Positions 9,008 through 17,867 are shown, counted from the stretch's first letter. The stretch is DNA of 64,000 bases from Ralstonia sp. UBA689 (GCF_002298975.1 NZ_DBMV01000045.1:140681-204680); one strand, 5' to 3'. Notes: generated from the letters alone by a model not told the origin. Translations and numbers: made by a program.

Positions 9008-10158
9008 GTGCAGTCCAGATGCAGGTGGCGCAGCCTGATGTGGCGGCCGCCGAGCCCGAGGTGCTGATGCGCGTGGTGAACCGCGTTGCCATCATCACGC
9101 TTAACCGCCCGTCCGCGCTCAATGCGCTGTCGCACAGCATGGTGCGGCAGTTGGCCGTGCTGCTGGAGCAATGCCGCCATGACGACGGCATCGTCGCGCT
9201 GGTGTTGCGCGGCGCCGGCCAGAAGGGCTTTTGCGCAGGCGGCGACGTGCGCTCGCTTTACCAGCTTGCGCAGCAGGGCCGGATGGACGGCGACGACGGC
9301 TGGCTGCAATTCTTTGTCGACGAATATCGGCTCGACTACGCGCTGCATCAGTTTCCGAAGCCCATCGTGGCGCTGCTCGATGGCATCACCATGGGCGGCG
9401 GCATGGGCCTCGGGCAAGCCGCGCGCCTGCGCGTGGTGACCGAGCGCACGAAGATGGCGATGCCCGAGACGCGCATCGGCTTTCTGCCCGATGTGGGTGC
9501 TACGCGCTTCCTGAGTACGATGTCGCCCGAACTGGAGCTGTACGTCGGGCTGACCGGCGTGACACTCTCCGGCGCCGACGCGCTGCATTGCCGCTTGGCC
9601 GACATCTGCGTGCCGACCGAGTGGCTGGCGTCATTTGAAGAACGGCTGCAGCACATGCCGCACGATGGCAACCTGATGCAGGCGCTGCGCCGCGTGTTCG
9701 AGCCGCCGTGCAACATCGTCCCGCATGCCGTGCTGGCATCGGCCATGCCATGGGTGCAGCGCTATTTCGATCGGCGCTCGCCGGTCGACCGTATCGTCGC
9801 CACGCTGCGCGAGAGCCTCGATCGTGAACCCGCCCGCGAGCCACGCCAATGGCTGCAGGCCACGCTCGATGCCATGACCTCGCATTCCCCGACCATGCTG
9901 CACGTTACGCGCGAGGCGCTGCTGCGCGGCCGGCAGATGACCCTGGCCGAGTGCTTTCGGATGGAGCTGGGCATCGTGGCGCGCGTGATCGAGGAAGGAG
10001 ATTTTTGCGAAGGCGTGCGTGCGCACCTCGTCGACAAGGACCACCGCCCCGGCTGGACACCCGCCACGCTGCCGCAGGTGCGGCCGGAGCGGGTGCGGCA
10101 TTTCCTGTCGTCACCGTGGCGTATCGATGCGCATCCGCTGGCGGGGCTCGGTGCGTGA
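9004..10158 (+). CDS. 3-hydroxyisobutyryl-CoA hydrolase (HIBCH family)
   Basis: A 384-residue crotonase-fold thioesterase that releases 3-hydroxyisobutyrate from its CoA ester in valine breakdown. It is longer than enoyl-CoA hydratases, as HIBCH proteins are. The segment PETRIGFLPDVGATRFL gives E155 and D163, the spacing of the catalytic Glu/Asp pair in HIBCH; the oxyanion region is QKGFCAGGDVRSLY (73-86). The C-terminal region with FRMELGIVARVIEEGDFCEG and a DKDHRPGW motif is also typical. It is the last gene of the operon, with a strong terminator about 150 bases on. Confidence 0.93.
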   Translation: MSAVQMQVAQPDVAAAEPEVLMRVVNRVAIITLNRPSALNALSHSMVRQLAVLLEQCRHDDGIVALVLRGAGQKGFCAGGDVRSLYQLAQQGRMDGDDGWLQFFVDEYRLDYALHQFPKPIVALLDGITMGGGMGLGQAARLRVVTERTKMAMPETRIGFLPDVGATRFLSTMSPELELYVGLTGVTLSGADALHCRLADICVPTEWLASFEERLQHMPHDGNLMQALRRVFEPPCNIVPHAVLASAMPWVQRYFDRRSPVDRIVATLRESLDREPAREPRQWLQATLDAMTSHSPTMLHVTREALLRGRQMTLAECFRMELGIVARVIEEGDFCEGVRAHLVDKDHRPGWTPATLPQVRPERVRHFLSSPWRIDAHPLAGLGA

Positions 10159-10308
10159 GAGGGCGATGGAGGTGATTGAACGGCCTTAAATGAGAGTCGC
10201 CGCACACTTCAAATGTCGGGGATGCCGCGTCAATCGCCTTCGTGACAAATTTTCGTCATAACTTGCGTGTAACTTACGCAGGAGAGGTCTCCCTCACGTT
10301 CTCATCGT

Positions 10309-10337
10309 ACGCAGCGGCTTCCGCTGCGTTTTTTTTT
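10309..10337 (+). terminator. Rho-independent terminator after the valine operon
   Basis: ACGCAGCGG, CTT, CCGCTGCGT forms a perfect 9-bp stem with a three-base loop, followed by nine T residues. It closes the valine / branched-acyl operon. The rest of the intergenic stretch 10159-10566 holds no gene or other feature I can support. Confidence 0.92.
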
Positions 10338-10566
10338 GCCGACTGAGAGGATCGACGCGCATCGACTTGCATGCCGGTTTCGCAGATCGGACTGAAACAG
10401 CACTGCATTCTCCGCCCGTAAACCGGCATCGCGCTTGCGAAATACGCCGTTAGCGTCAGAGGATTGTCCAGATTCAGGGTGAACCCGCTGGCCGCCTAGC
10501 TGTCGCTTGGCAGCGAATCGCAGGCCATGGCCGTCGGCTGATGCGCTGAGCCGGAAGCGAGCGCGA

Positions 10567-12060
10567 TCACACGCGTCGTTGCCGGTCACCCCACCACGCA
10601 TCGCGCAGGCGCCGCTTGGCGATCTTGCCGTTGTCGTCGCGCGGCAGTGCGGTGGTGAATTCAATCTGGCGCGGGATCTTGAACCCGGCAATCTGGCCAC
10701 GTAGCCAGTCGATCACAGGCTCGGCCTGCAGCCCTTCGCGTTCGGTCTGCACCACCGCGACGAGGCGTTCGCCGTATTCGTCATCCGGCACGCCAAAGAC
10801 CGCACAGTCGACCACGTCGGGGTAGCGCAGCAGCGCGTGCTCGATCTCGGCCGGGTAGATGTTGACGCCGCCCGAGATGACCATGTCCGATGCGCGGTCG
10901 CACACATACAGGTAGCCGTCGGCATCGAGATAGCCCATGTCGCCGAGCGTGACCAGGCCGTCGCGCTCGATCTTGGCGCGTGCGGTGTCGTTGCCGCGGT
11001 AGGAGAAGTCGGGGTAAGCAGGCTGGCGGCTGTAGATCAGGCCGATCTCGCCGGTGGCGCATGGCGTGCCGTCTTCATGCAGGATGCGCACCTGCGCGTC
11101 GCACACCGGGCGGCCGGCGCTGCCGGGGCGCTCTGCCGCGTCGCGCGGGTCCATTACGGTGATCATGCCGGTCTCGCTGGAGGCGTACGTCTCATAGATG
11201 ACGGGGCCGAGCCAGTCGATCATGCGGCGCTTGATCTCGGGCGCGCACGGGGCGCCGGTGGAGGCCACGAAGCGCAGTGAAGACAGATCGTGGCGGTTGC
11301 GTTCTTCCTCCGTCAGCTTGAGCAGGCGCACGTACATGATTGGCACGAGGTAGACGGTGTCGATGCGGTAGCGCTCGATCTGCTCAAGCACGCGCAGCGC
11401 ATCGAAGCGCGCGTGCAGGACGAGCACCTCGGCCATCTGCGCGGCCTGCTGGGCGAAAAGGCTCGGGGCGCTGTGATAGAGCGGCGCCGGCAGCAGCGCG
11501 CGGCAACCCGGCACGATGCCGAAGGTGGCGGCCACCACCGCTCGTGCCTGCTGCAGATGCGCGTCGAGTTGATCGAGTGGCACAGCCTGGCGTACCACGC
11601 CCTTGGGCCGCCCAGTGGTGCCCGACGTGTAGGCCATGTGCCCGCGCGGCGATACCAGCGGCCCGTCGTACGGCGTTTGCAGCGCAAGCCAGTTGGCGTA
11701 GCCGTCGGCACGGTCGGTGCCCTCGGCATCCACGCGCAGCAGTTGCACGTGCGGCGGCAGCAGCGGCTCCACCGCATCCACCAGGTCGCGATGGCCGATC
11801 AGCACCTTGGCGCCGGAGTCGCGCACCAGGAATTCCACCTCGGCCGGCGTGAAGTGCCAGTTGATCGGGCAGAAGTGGCAGCCGGCAATGCGGCACGCGT
11901 GCATCACGTCAATGTAGGCGGGCGCATTGCGCATCAGCACGCCGATCACGTCGCCTTCCTGCACGCCCATGCGGCGCAAGCCGCCGGCAAGCGCTGCGCC
12001 GCGCGCAAGCAGGGTATCGGCGTCGATCGGGCGATCTTCAAAGATGAGCTGGGCGGTCAT
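10567..12060 (-). CDS. AMP-dependent acid-CoA ligase (fatty-acid / bile-acid CoA ligase type)
   Basis: A 497-residue adenylate-forming ligase. The P-loop MAYTSGTTGRPKGVV lies at about residues 144-158, the adenine-binding YETYASSETG at about 290-299, the hinge GDMGYLDADGYLYVCDR near 370-386, and the C-terminal catalytic lysine is K479 in DDNGKIAKRR. It is shorter than long-chain FadD enzymes and resembles class I acid-CoA ligases acting on cyclic or medium-chain acids; the true substrate is unknown. The ATG follows CAGGAGACACGC on the reverse strand. It stands alone, with a 110-bp palindrome in its leader. Confidence 0.88.
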   Translation of the reverse strand: MTAQLIFEDRPIDADTLLARGAALAGGLRRMGVQEGDVIGVLMRNAPAYIDVMHACRIAGCHFCPINWHFTPAEVEFLVRDSGAKVLIGHRDLVDAVEPLLPPHVQLLRVDAEGTDRADGYANWLALQTPYDGPLVSPRGHMAYTSGTTGRPKGVVRQAVPLDQLDAHLQQARAVVAATFGIVPGCRALLPAPLYHSAPSLFAQQAAQMAEVLVLHARFDALRVLEQIERYRIDTVYLVPIMYVRLLKLTEEERNRHDLSSLRFVASTGAPCAPEIKRRMIDWLGPVIYETYASSETGMITVMDPRDAAERPGSAGRPVCDAQVRILHEDGTPCATGEIGLIYSRQPAYPDFSYRGNDTARAKIERDGLVTLGDMGYLDADGYLYVCDRASDMVISGGVNIYPAEIEHALLRYPDVVDCAVFGVPDDEYGERLVAVVQTEREGLQAEPVIDWLRGQIAGFKIPRQIEFTTALPRDDNGKIAKRRLRDAWWGDRQRRV

Positions 12061-12090
12061 GCGTGTCTCCTGACGGTACTTCCTTCTTAG

Positions 12091-12199
12091 AAGCCGCTTC
12101 AGAATGATTCCGGCGTCGTTGCACAGCCTTGCCGTACTCAAGTACTGTCTGCGGCTGCACGCCTAGCCAGAACCGCTTCGCTTCATTCTGAAACGGTTT
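12091..12199. repeat. Long imperfect palindrome in ligase leader
   Basis: AAGCCGCTTCAGAATGA (12091-12107) is matched in inverted orientation by TCATTCTGAAACGGTTT (12183-12199); 15 of 17 positions pair and the two others are G:U-type. Inside lie CAGCC/GGCTG arms and a GTAC-TCAA-GTAC mini-hairpin. The whole unit starts 31 bases upstream of the ligase start. It could be a dispersed palindromic element or a structured leader. A second copy is not present in this window. Confidence 0.6.
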
Positions 12200-12284
12200 T
12201 TTATATGGCTGGGAGCATGCCGGATTGAACCGCACTGAACAATCCGCCTACGATTGCGCACACTGGTGAATGCCATTGAACAAC

Positions 12285-12326
12285 AAAGCCCGCCCCGGCG
12301 AGATGCCCCGGGGCGGGCTTTTTTTT
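12285..12326. terminator. Strong GC hairpin, probable bidirectional terminator
   Basis: AAGCCCGCCCCGG (12286-12298) pairs perfectly with CCGGGGCGGGCTT (12308-12320), and eight T residues follow on the plus strand. On the minus strand it lies 30 bases after the PhnB-like gene, with TTTGTTGTTC behind the stem, so it can end that transcript too. Confidence 0.82.
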
Positions 12327-12356
12327 CATGTATTGCCGACGATTTGCGGGGAGGTT

Positions 12357-12836
12357 TCAGCCTTTCCACGCAGCATCGATGGCGGCGATGTCGATCTTGG
12401 TCATCGTCATCATCGCGTCGAATGCACGCTTGGCGGCCGCGCGATCGGGGTCGCTGACCGCTTTGGTGAGGACGCGCGGGGTGATCTGCCAAGAGATGCC
12501 CCACCGGTCCTTGCACCAGCCGCAGGCGCTCTCCTGGCCGCCATTGCCGACGATCGCATTCCACAGGCGGTCGGTTTCGGCCTGGTCGTCCGTCGCGATC
12601 TGAAACGAGAAGGCCTCGTTGTGCTTGAACACCGGGCCGCCGTTCAGCCCAAGGCAGGGAATGCCGGCGACCGTGAATTCGACCGTCAAGACATCGCCCT
12701 GCTTGCCGCTGGGGTAGTCGCCCGGAGCACGGTGGACGGCGTGGACAGCGCTATCGGGGAAGGTTTCGGCATAGAAATTTGCGGCGTCGAGGGCGTCGCG
12801 GTCGTACCACAAGCAGATCGTGTTCTTGCTGGTCAT
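12357..12836 (-). CDS. PhnB-like / VOC superfamily protein (3-demethylubiquinone methyltransferase-like fold)
   Basis: A 159-residue protein of the PhnB/YjdN type within the glyoxalase/VOC superfamily. It shows the family strands WYDRDALDAANFYAETFP near the N-terminus, GIPCLGLNGGP in the middle, ACGWCKDRWGISWQITP near residues 103-119, and the C-terminal MTMTKIDIAAIDAAW helix. Despite the old database label, these proteins are not shown to methylate ubiquinone; their role is unknown. It is monocistronic, with a terminator close behind. Confidence 0.87.
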   Translation of the reverse strand: MTSKNTICLWYDRDALDAANFYAETFPDSAVHAVHRAPGDYPSGKQGDVLTVEFTVAGIPCLGLNGGPVFKHNEAFSFQIATDDQAETDRLWNAIVGNGGQESACGWCKDRWGISWQITPRVLTKAVSDPDRAAAKRAFDAMMTMTKIDIAAIDAAWKG

Positions 12837-13030
12837 CTGGGTCTCCTGAAGCGCCGGGCACCGGCGTCCGGCACGGTGACGTCACTCAAAAACGCGCCTT
12901 GGGCCAGCGCCAGTGACCGGCCCGTCGCGGACGCTTCACACTTCAGCAATGACTATGCCACTCGCAAATGCGCCACCTTGCGTTGCTTGCATCACACGAG
13001 CATTGCGGCGGGGGCACACCGGTCAGCGTT

Positions 13031-13561
13031 TTAGCGAGTCGAAATCACGATCGCTACGCGTCGGTTCTCCGCTCGGCCTTCAGGCGAGTTGTTGTCTGCA
13101 ACCGGATTCTGCTTGCCCGCGCCGATTGCCTCGATGTCTGAGCGTGCCATGCCGGCACTGGCGAGTGTATCCGCCACGGCGCTGGCACGTTGCAGCGATA
13201 GCCGCTGGTTGTAGGTGTCGCTCCCGGTCGAATCGGTATACCCGTAGACGCGCACCCGCGAAATGCCGACGTCAATCAGCGTCCGGGCAATGCGTTGAAC
13301 AATGCGCTGCGCTTGCGGCTGGATCGCAAATGCATTCGTTTCAAACAGCAGCCGATCGTTGATGCCGAACTCGAAACCCTCGGCGCTTTCATTGAAGCCG
13401 GCGTTTTTGAGCGCAGCGATCTGCGCTGCGCTCAGGCCGCTTTGTGGCACGCTCTGGCACCCGGCCAGTGCTCCCAGGGCAAGCAGGACAATGGCGACCA
13501 TGGCCCGCAGGCGCCATGCACTTGTTATGCCCGTCATCTGCAGCCTACGCGTTTGATGCAT
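13031..13561 (-). CDS. yfiB: YfiB-like OmpA-family outer membrane lipoprotein
   Basis: A 176-residue lipoprotein. Signal peptide and lipobox LALGALAGC place the lipidated cysteine at C35. The C-terminal domain is OmpA-like and peptidoglycan-binding, with GYTDSTGSDTYNQRLSLQRA and ENRRV. The start at 13561 has a strong GGGGGAGAG ribosome site; an inner ATG at 13537 is weaker. It follows yfiN by 119 bases in the same direction. In the Pseudomonas YfiBNR system, YfiB at the outer membrane captures YfiR and so relieves inhibition of the cyclase YfiN. The same gene trio here supports that role by homology of organisation. Confidence 0.85.
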   Translation of the reverse strand: MHQTRRLQMTGITSAWRLRAMVAIVLLALGALAGCQSVPQSGLSAAQIAALKNAGFNESAEGFEFGINDRLLFETNAFAIQPQAQRIVQRIARTLIDVGISRVRVYGYTDSTGSDTYNQRLSLQRASAVADTLASAGMARSDIEAIGAGKQNPVADNNSPEGRAENRRVAIVISTR

Positions 13562-13680
13562 GCCTCTCCCCCAAAGTGATGTCGGCCCGCTCGCTTTGCT
13601 AAGTCGAGCTCCTCGCATTGCTTGATCGTGTCACGATGTGCCGCCCGCGGATAGTCCACAGTTTTGACTAGGGCCGCGAT

Positions 13681-14964
13681 CTAATCTTCTGCCAGACGCG
13701 AGGTGCTGGGGCCAACGCGTTTGGCGGCATACATCGCGGCGTCGGCACGGCGCAGCAGGCTGGCGACGTCGCGAGCGTGCAGTGGGTACAACGCGATCCC
13801 GATACTCACGGTGGTCGTGACCTGACGGCCGGCAGGCAACGCGATCGGTTCCAGCATCTCGTCATGCACCATCTGCGCGACGCGGACGGCATCGTCAATC
13901 TTGCCGATGCCGGGCAGCATGACGACGAACTCGTCGCCGCCCAGTCGCGCAACGAAGTCGCTCTGCCGCAGCGGCGCGCGCAGCCGCGCCGCAATCGCAA
14001 CCAGCACGGCGTCGCCGGCATCGTGTCCGAGCGTGTCGTTGATCTCCTTGAAGCGGTTGCTGTCGATATACAGCACCGCCACCATCGACCCTGAACGATC
14101 AGCGCCGGCAATTGCATCGTGCAACCGCGCTTCGCAAACCGCGCGATTGGGCAGGCCGGTCAGGCTGTCGTGGCTGGCCTGATGGGCCAGCGTGGCGTTC
14201 TGCTCGCGCAACGAATCCTGCCAGGCTTCGAACTCGTCCAGCAGGGCATTGAAGTCGTTGCCGAGCTCTTGCAACTCCACGATTGGTGTCACTGCGACAC
14301 GACGCCAGAACGCGCGATCGCGACGTACCGCGTGTGCGACCGCAGCCACCGCACGCAACGGGGCGACGATATCGCGGTGAACGTTTCGCGCAATCGTTGT
14401 ACCGATGCCGAGGATGATCACAAGGCATGCCAACACGCCGCCCATCCCGCCGAGCAGGAATTCGGCAAATTGGTCGCCCCGCCCCCGCACTTCAATCTGT
14501 CCGAGTAGCGCGCCGTTGTGCGTCACCGGCACCGTAACGGCGCCCGGCAAGCCAAGCCGTGCCACGCCGTGCACGAAGCGCGCAAGCGAGCTGTTATCCG
14601 CATGCTGCCAAAGAGCGAACGTTTTGCCGTGCGCATCGAAGACGCGCACTTGCGAAACGTCCTCCCCGCCGGCAATGAGTGCGATCGCTTCCTGGGCTGC
14701 GACGTTGTCATTGAAGACGACGGCGGCCTCGACGGTGTAGGCCATTGAGCGGGCCAGCAGCGTCAAGTTGTTTTCAGCATACGAGCGCAGCGCCATCCCC
14801 GCAACGAAAACCAGCACGATCGTCGCGAGTGAGACTGCGGCAATGGCCAGACGCAGGTACGTACGTCGCAGCACGCGCTCCAGCGACGAGCGCCCCGCCG
14901 GCTTCGCCGAGGTCACGGTAATTGGCCTGTTCGGCGCGTCCGGATGCGTTTCCGGGTTGCGCAT
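13681..14964 (-). CDS. yfiN: YfiN-like membrane diguanylate cyclase
   Basis: A 427-residue inner-membrane enzyme that makes cyclic di-GMP from GTP. Transmembrane helices are at about 37-59 and 171-191, flanking a CHASE8-like periplasmic domain; a HAMP-like linker (about 192-250) leads to a GGDEF domain. The active-site motif GGDEF is intact at 342-346, and the inhibitory I-site RxxD is present at R333-D336, so it should be active and product-regulated. It starts two bases after the yfiR stop. Together with the neighbours it forms a YfiBNR/AwsXRO-type module linking envelope state to biofilm signalling. Confidence 0.92.
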   Translation of the reverse strand: MRNPETHPDAPNRPITVTSAKPAGRSSLERVLRRTYLRLAIAAVSLATIVLVFVAGMALRSYAENNLTLLARSMAYTVEAAVVFNDNVAAQEAIALIAGGEDVSQVRVFDAHGKTFALWQHADNSSLARFVHGVARLGLPGAVTVPVTHNGALLGQIEVRGRGDQFAEFLLGGMGGVLACLVIILGIGTTIARNVHRDIVAPLRAVAAVAHAVRRDRAFWRRVAVTPIVELQELGNDFNALLDEFEAWQDSLREQNATLAHQASHDSLTGLPNRAVCEARLHDAIAGADRSGSMVAVLYIDSNRFKEINDTLGHDAGDAVLVAIAARLRAPLRQSDFVARLGGDEFVVMLPGIGKIDDAVRVAQMVHDEMLEPIALPAGRQVTTTVSIGIALYPLHARDVASLLRRADAAMYAAKRVGPSTSRLAED

Positions 14965-14966
14965 GG

Positions 14967-15557
14967 CTATTGCCCTCCGGGCTTGCGCGCGAGTTTCAGG
15001 ACGCTCGGGCTGACACGCACGCTGCTACGCGCGACGCGATCGAGGTTGACGTCGAACGTGACGCGATCCGCGCCGATATTCAGGCAAAACATCGCGCCTT
15101 GCGTGCAGCTATCGTCTCGCTCGCTGATGGTCAGCACCGGATAGCCGGCGATATCGGCCACCAGTTGCTGGCGCTCGTCGTTCGGCAATTCAGCCAGATA
15201 CAGGGCATCGCAACGGGTGCCGACGGTGTGGTCATCTGCGCGAACCGGTTGGGTGACGATGCGCGGCGTCGGCGGCGACGCAGGATTTTCCGGCATGTCC
15301 AAGATGAACCGCGTTTTTCCGGCCACGCATAGCCGAACGTCGGTGCGCGGCGCCGGCCAGCGTGCGTAACTGATGATGCCGAACACGGTTTGCTGCACTG
15401 CGGAGTCCTGCGCAGTTGAAGGCGTGACGGCAAACACTGGCCGCAAGCCAAGCTGTCCGGCCGCTAGCAGCAAGAGCATTGCGCTCGCCCGAACGCCAAT
15501 CCCGCCGCGCTTTCCGCGTGCGACGGCTACGGTGGTCGCTGCACTATTTCGTGTCAT
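14967..15557 (-). CDS. yfiR: YfiR-like periplasmic repressor of diguanylate cyclase (DUF4154)
   Basis: A 196-residue exported protein. A hydrophobic segment ASAMLLLLAAGQLGL near residues 26-40 acts as signal peptide. The C-terminal half carries the DUF4154 signature SCTQGAMFCLNIGADRVTFD followed by VNLDRV and SVLKLAR, as in YfiR. In Pseudomonas, YfiR binds the periplasmic domain of YfiN and keeps the cyclase off. Two cysteines near that signature could give redox control, as known for the family. The start at 15557 gives a normal signal peptide, but no strong ribosome site is visible and an in-frame start at 15740 exists. The 400 bases to the next gene hold presumably divergent promoters, none clear. 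Confidence 0.87.
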   Translation of the reverse strand: MTRNSAATTVAVARGKRGGIGVRASAMLLLLAAGQLGLRPVFAVTPSTAQDSAVQQTVFGIISYARWPAPRTDVRLCVAGKTRFILDMPENPASPPTPRIVTQPVRADDHTVGTRCDALYLAELPNDERQQLVADIAGYPVLTISERDDSCTQGAMFCLNIGADRVTFDVNLDRVARSSVRVSPSVLKLARKPGGQ

Positions 15558-15955
15558 GGCGTTGCTGCTGCATGTCTTGGATAGTCGAGCCTGGGAAGCG
15601 CTTGAAACAGGCGCTTGATCGCTGCCTTCAATTTGAACAACCTCCCATGTTGGCGCGATCCTGAGCAGTCTAATTTGAAATGAGGCCGCTGCCGACCCTG
15701 AAACATCCCGCTGAATCTGTACGAACAGAAAAACGCCCATTGTCCATGATCGACGCGCCCTTCAGTTCGGTGCAATCCCGTTTTTTGCCTACACTGATTT
15801 CGACTCCGCGCTAACGCTGCAGTCCGAAGCCGATGCGCAGTGGAGCCGTTTGAGCCTGTCTTTTGGCGCTCGATGCGCTGACGGCTGCTTGGGCAGTGCT
15901 CATGTCGGCAACCCGGAGCCGATCGAAATCGCTGTCTTGCCGTCAAGCTACGAAA

Positions 15956-17266
15956 ATGCTGGCCACGTCTGGTCGTCATGGGTCAGAGCGTCGCGACCGA
16001 ACCCTGCTGTATTTCGGTTGGCTGACCCTGTTCATTTATCTGGCAACGCCGGCCGGTTCCCTGGTTGATATCCAGACGTCGTACATACTTAAAAACCAGT
16101 TGCACGCGACGGCGCCGCAGATCTCGGCATTCCGGCTGGTGACGGGCATCCCCGTGTATTTTGCGTTTGCGTTTGGCCTCGCGCGTGACCAATGGAATCC
16201 GCTGGGGTTGCGCGATCGTGGTTTTTTCCTGATCTTCGCGCCGGCAACCGCGGCGGCATGCATCTGGATGGCATTCTCGGGGTTCTCCTACGTGAGACTC
16301 GTTATCGGGATGCTGCTGGCCATGCTGTCGTTCCGATTGGTCGCCGCGGCCTATCAAGGGTTGATCGCTCTGGTGGGCCAGGAGAAGCTCATGTCAGGGC
16401 GCCTGAGCGCTCTGTGGAACGTGGTCAGCACCGTCCCGGTTGTTGCGGGAGCGTTCGCTTCTGGATACGTCTCCGATCATCTTGCCGCGAAGCAGGCCCT
16501 GTTTCTGGTGGCGGCGGTCAATGTCGCGATTGCAGTGTTGGGGCTCTGGAAGCCCGTTTCCGTCTTCGGCCATCTCTACGAGAAGCCCCAAGCCAAGGGC
16601 GCCGATTTCGTCGGGAATGTCCGGCGGCTGGTGAAGCATCAGGCCGTCTATCCGGCGGTGCTCATCTGCTTTCTGTGGAACTTTGCGCCCGGGTCGGCCA
16701 CGCCGCTGCAGTTCTATCTGACCAATGAGCTGCATGCGTCGGATTCCATTTATTCGTACTACAACGGGATCTTTGCCGCCGCGTTCATCCCGACATTCTT
16801 GCTATACGGCTTTCTCTGCAAGAAGGTACCGCTGAACAAGTTGCTGTGGTGGGGAACGATCGTCGCGGTGCCGCAGATGATTCCGCTGGCATTCATTGAC
16901 TCGGCCAATCTTGCCCTTGTATTGGCAGCGCCCATCGGGCTGATGGGCGGGGTCGCCACGGCCGCCTACCTCGATCTCGCGATGCGGTCCTGTCCGCCGG
17001 GTCTGCAAGGCACCTTGATGATGCTGGTGGATGGTGTTTTTGCGCTCTCGGCGCGTGCCGGCGATCTATTGGGTTCATGGATCTATGCCAGTGGCGCAAC
17101 GCACGGGTTCACCTACTGTGTGATCGCGACGACCGTGGTGTACGCGCTGATCCTGCCCTTGATTCCGCTGGCACCGAAAGCACTGATTGCGACCAGGGAT
17201 GGCGAACCCAACTTGGAGGTCGAGGCACAGGCGTTGAATGCGGTTCGCGAGACTGAGCCCACATAA
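15956..17266 (+). CDS. MFS transporter, BT1/folate-biopterin-like
   Basis: A 436-residue inner-membrane transporter with about 12 hydrophobic segments. Features such as FYLTNELHASDSIYSYYNG, LMGGVATAAYLDLAMRSCPP and GTLMMLVDGVFALSARAGD recall the BT1/folate-biopterin branch of the major facilitator superfamily. Substrate is unknown. The start is uncertain: the ATG at 15956 gives a short cytoplasmic N-terminus, no good ribosome site is visible, and an in-frame ATG exists at 15863. It is transcribed divergently from yfiR and stands alone. Confidence 0.8.
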   Translation: MLATSGRHGSERRDRTLLYFGWLTLFIYLATPAGSLVDIQTSYILKNQLHATAPQISAFRLVTGIPVYFAFAFGLARDQWNPLGLRDRGFFLIFAPATAAACIWMAFSGFSYVRLVIGMLLAMLSFRLVAAAYQGLIALVGQEKLMSGRLSALWNVVSTVPVVAGAFASGYVSDHLAAKQALFLVAAVNVAIAVLGLWKPVSVFGHLYEKPQAKGADFVGNVRRLVKHQAVYPAVLICFLWNFAPGSATPLQFYLTNELHASDSIYSYYNGIFAAAFIPTFLLYGFLCKKVPLNKLLWWGTIVAVPQMIPLAFIDSANLALVLAAPIGLMGGVATAAYLDLAMRSCPPGLQGTLMMLVDGVFALSARAGDLLGSWIYASGATHGFTYCVIATTVVYALILPLIPLAPKALIATRDGEPNLEVEAQALNAVRETEPT

Positions 17267-17462
17267 ACTTCCGCGGGTGAGAACTACCCGGTCGCTATCC
17301 TTGCCGATTGCCCGCCACTGTCGACGCCCACTGACTTTGGTCTCGACAAAAATGTGCGCGCGGTGGGCTTGCCCGATGGTGAAGCAATAGAAATGGCGCG
17401 TTGGGTCATCCACCCCGTCGATCACGGCCGTGTAGACTCGGGCGAGTTCAACGGGAACATGG
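17267..17462 (-). other. Possible unannotated or decayed reading frame
   Basis: On the reverse strand this gap reads open through VELARVYTAVIDGVDD, HFYCFTIGQAHRAHIF and VETKVSGRRQWRAIGKD. The segment looks protein-like, with balanced hydrophobic and charged residues and many C or G third positions. No ATG or ribosome site precedes it (a GTG at 17425 is the only candidate), and downstream the frame runs into the MFS gene in antisense. It may be a gene relic or chance. I recognise no family. Confidence 0.22.
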
Positions 17463-17465
17463 GCA

Positions 17466-17867
17466 ATGCAACTTCTTGACCACGTATCGATCAGCGTCCC
17501 TGATATTGAGACGGCGCGTCCCTTCTACGATGCCATCATGACCGCCTTGGGGGCTCGCAAGGTCTATGACCGGCCCAACGCACTCGGTTACGGCGAACGT
17601 TGTTCTGCGGAAGACACCGCATTCACCTTTCTGGCGGTGTATCTGGATCCGGCAGAAGTCGGGAATAACAAACGGCACTGGTGCTTCAAGGCCCCTTCCC
17701 GTGAACATGTGGATGCGTTCTTCCAGGCTGGATTGTCAGCGGGCGGGCGGTCTGATGGCGATCCTGGACTGAGGCCTCACTACCACCCGGATTACTACGC
17801 GGTGTTTCTGGTTGATCCGGCGGGAAACCGCGTCGAAGCTGTGTGCCATGGGGTGCCGTCAGCATGA
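17466..17867 (+). CDS. VOC family (glyoxalase/dioxygenase-fold) protein
   Basis: A 133-residue single VOC domain. It starts LLDHVSISVPDIETARPFYD, the usual first beta-alpha unit with H6 as a candidate metal ligand, and ends HYHPDYYAVFLVDPAGNRVEAVCH, with a second histidine pair and a late E at the customary ligand position. Proteins of this shape include lactoylglutathione-lyase-like enzymes and resistance proteins; the substrate is unknown. It is monocistronic. Confidence 0.87.
   Translation: MQLLDHVSISVPDIETARPFYDAIMTALGARKVYDRPNALGYGERCSAEDTAFTFLAVYLDPAEVGNNKRHWCFKAPSREHVDAFFQAGLSAGGRSDGDPGLRPHYHPDYYAVFLVDPAGNRVEAVCHGVPSA

Noticed and set aside
10302..10700. 132-codon minus-strand frame running across the terminator region
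   Set aside because: It crosses a strong terminator and the ligase's 3' end in another frame, with an Arg/Ser-rich composition.
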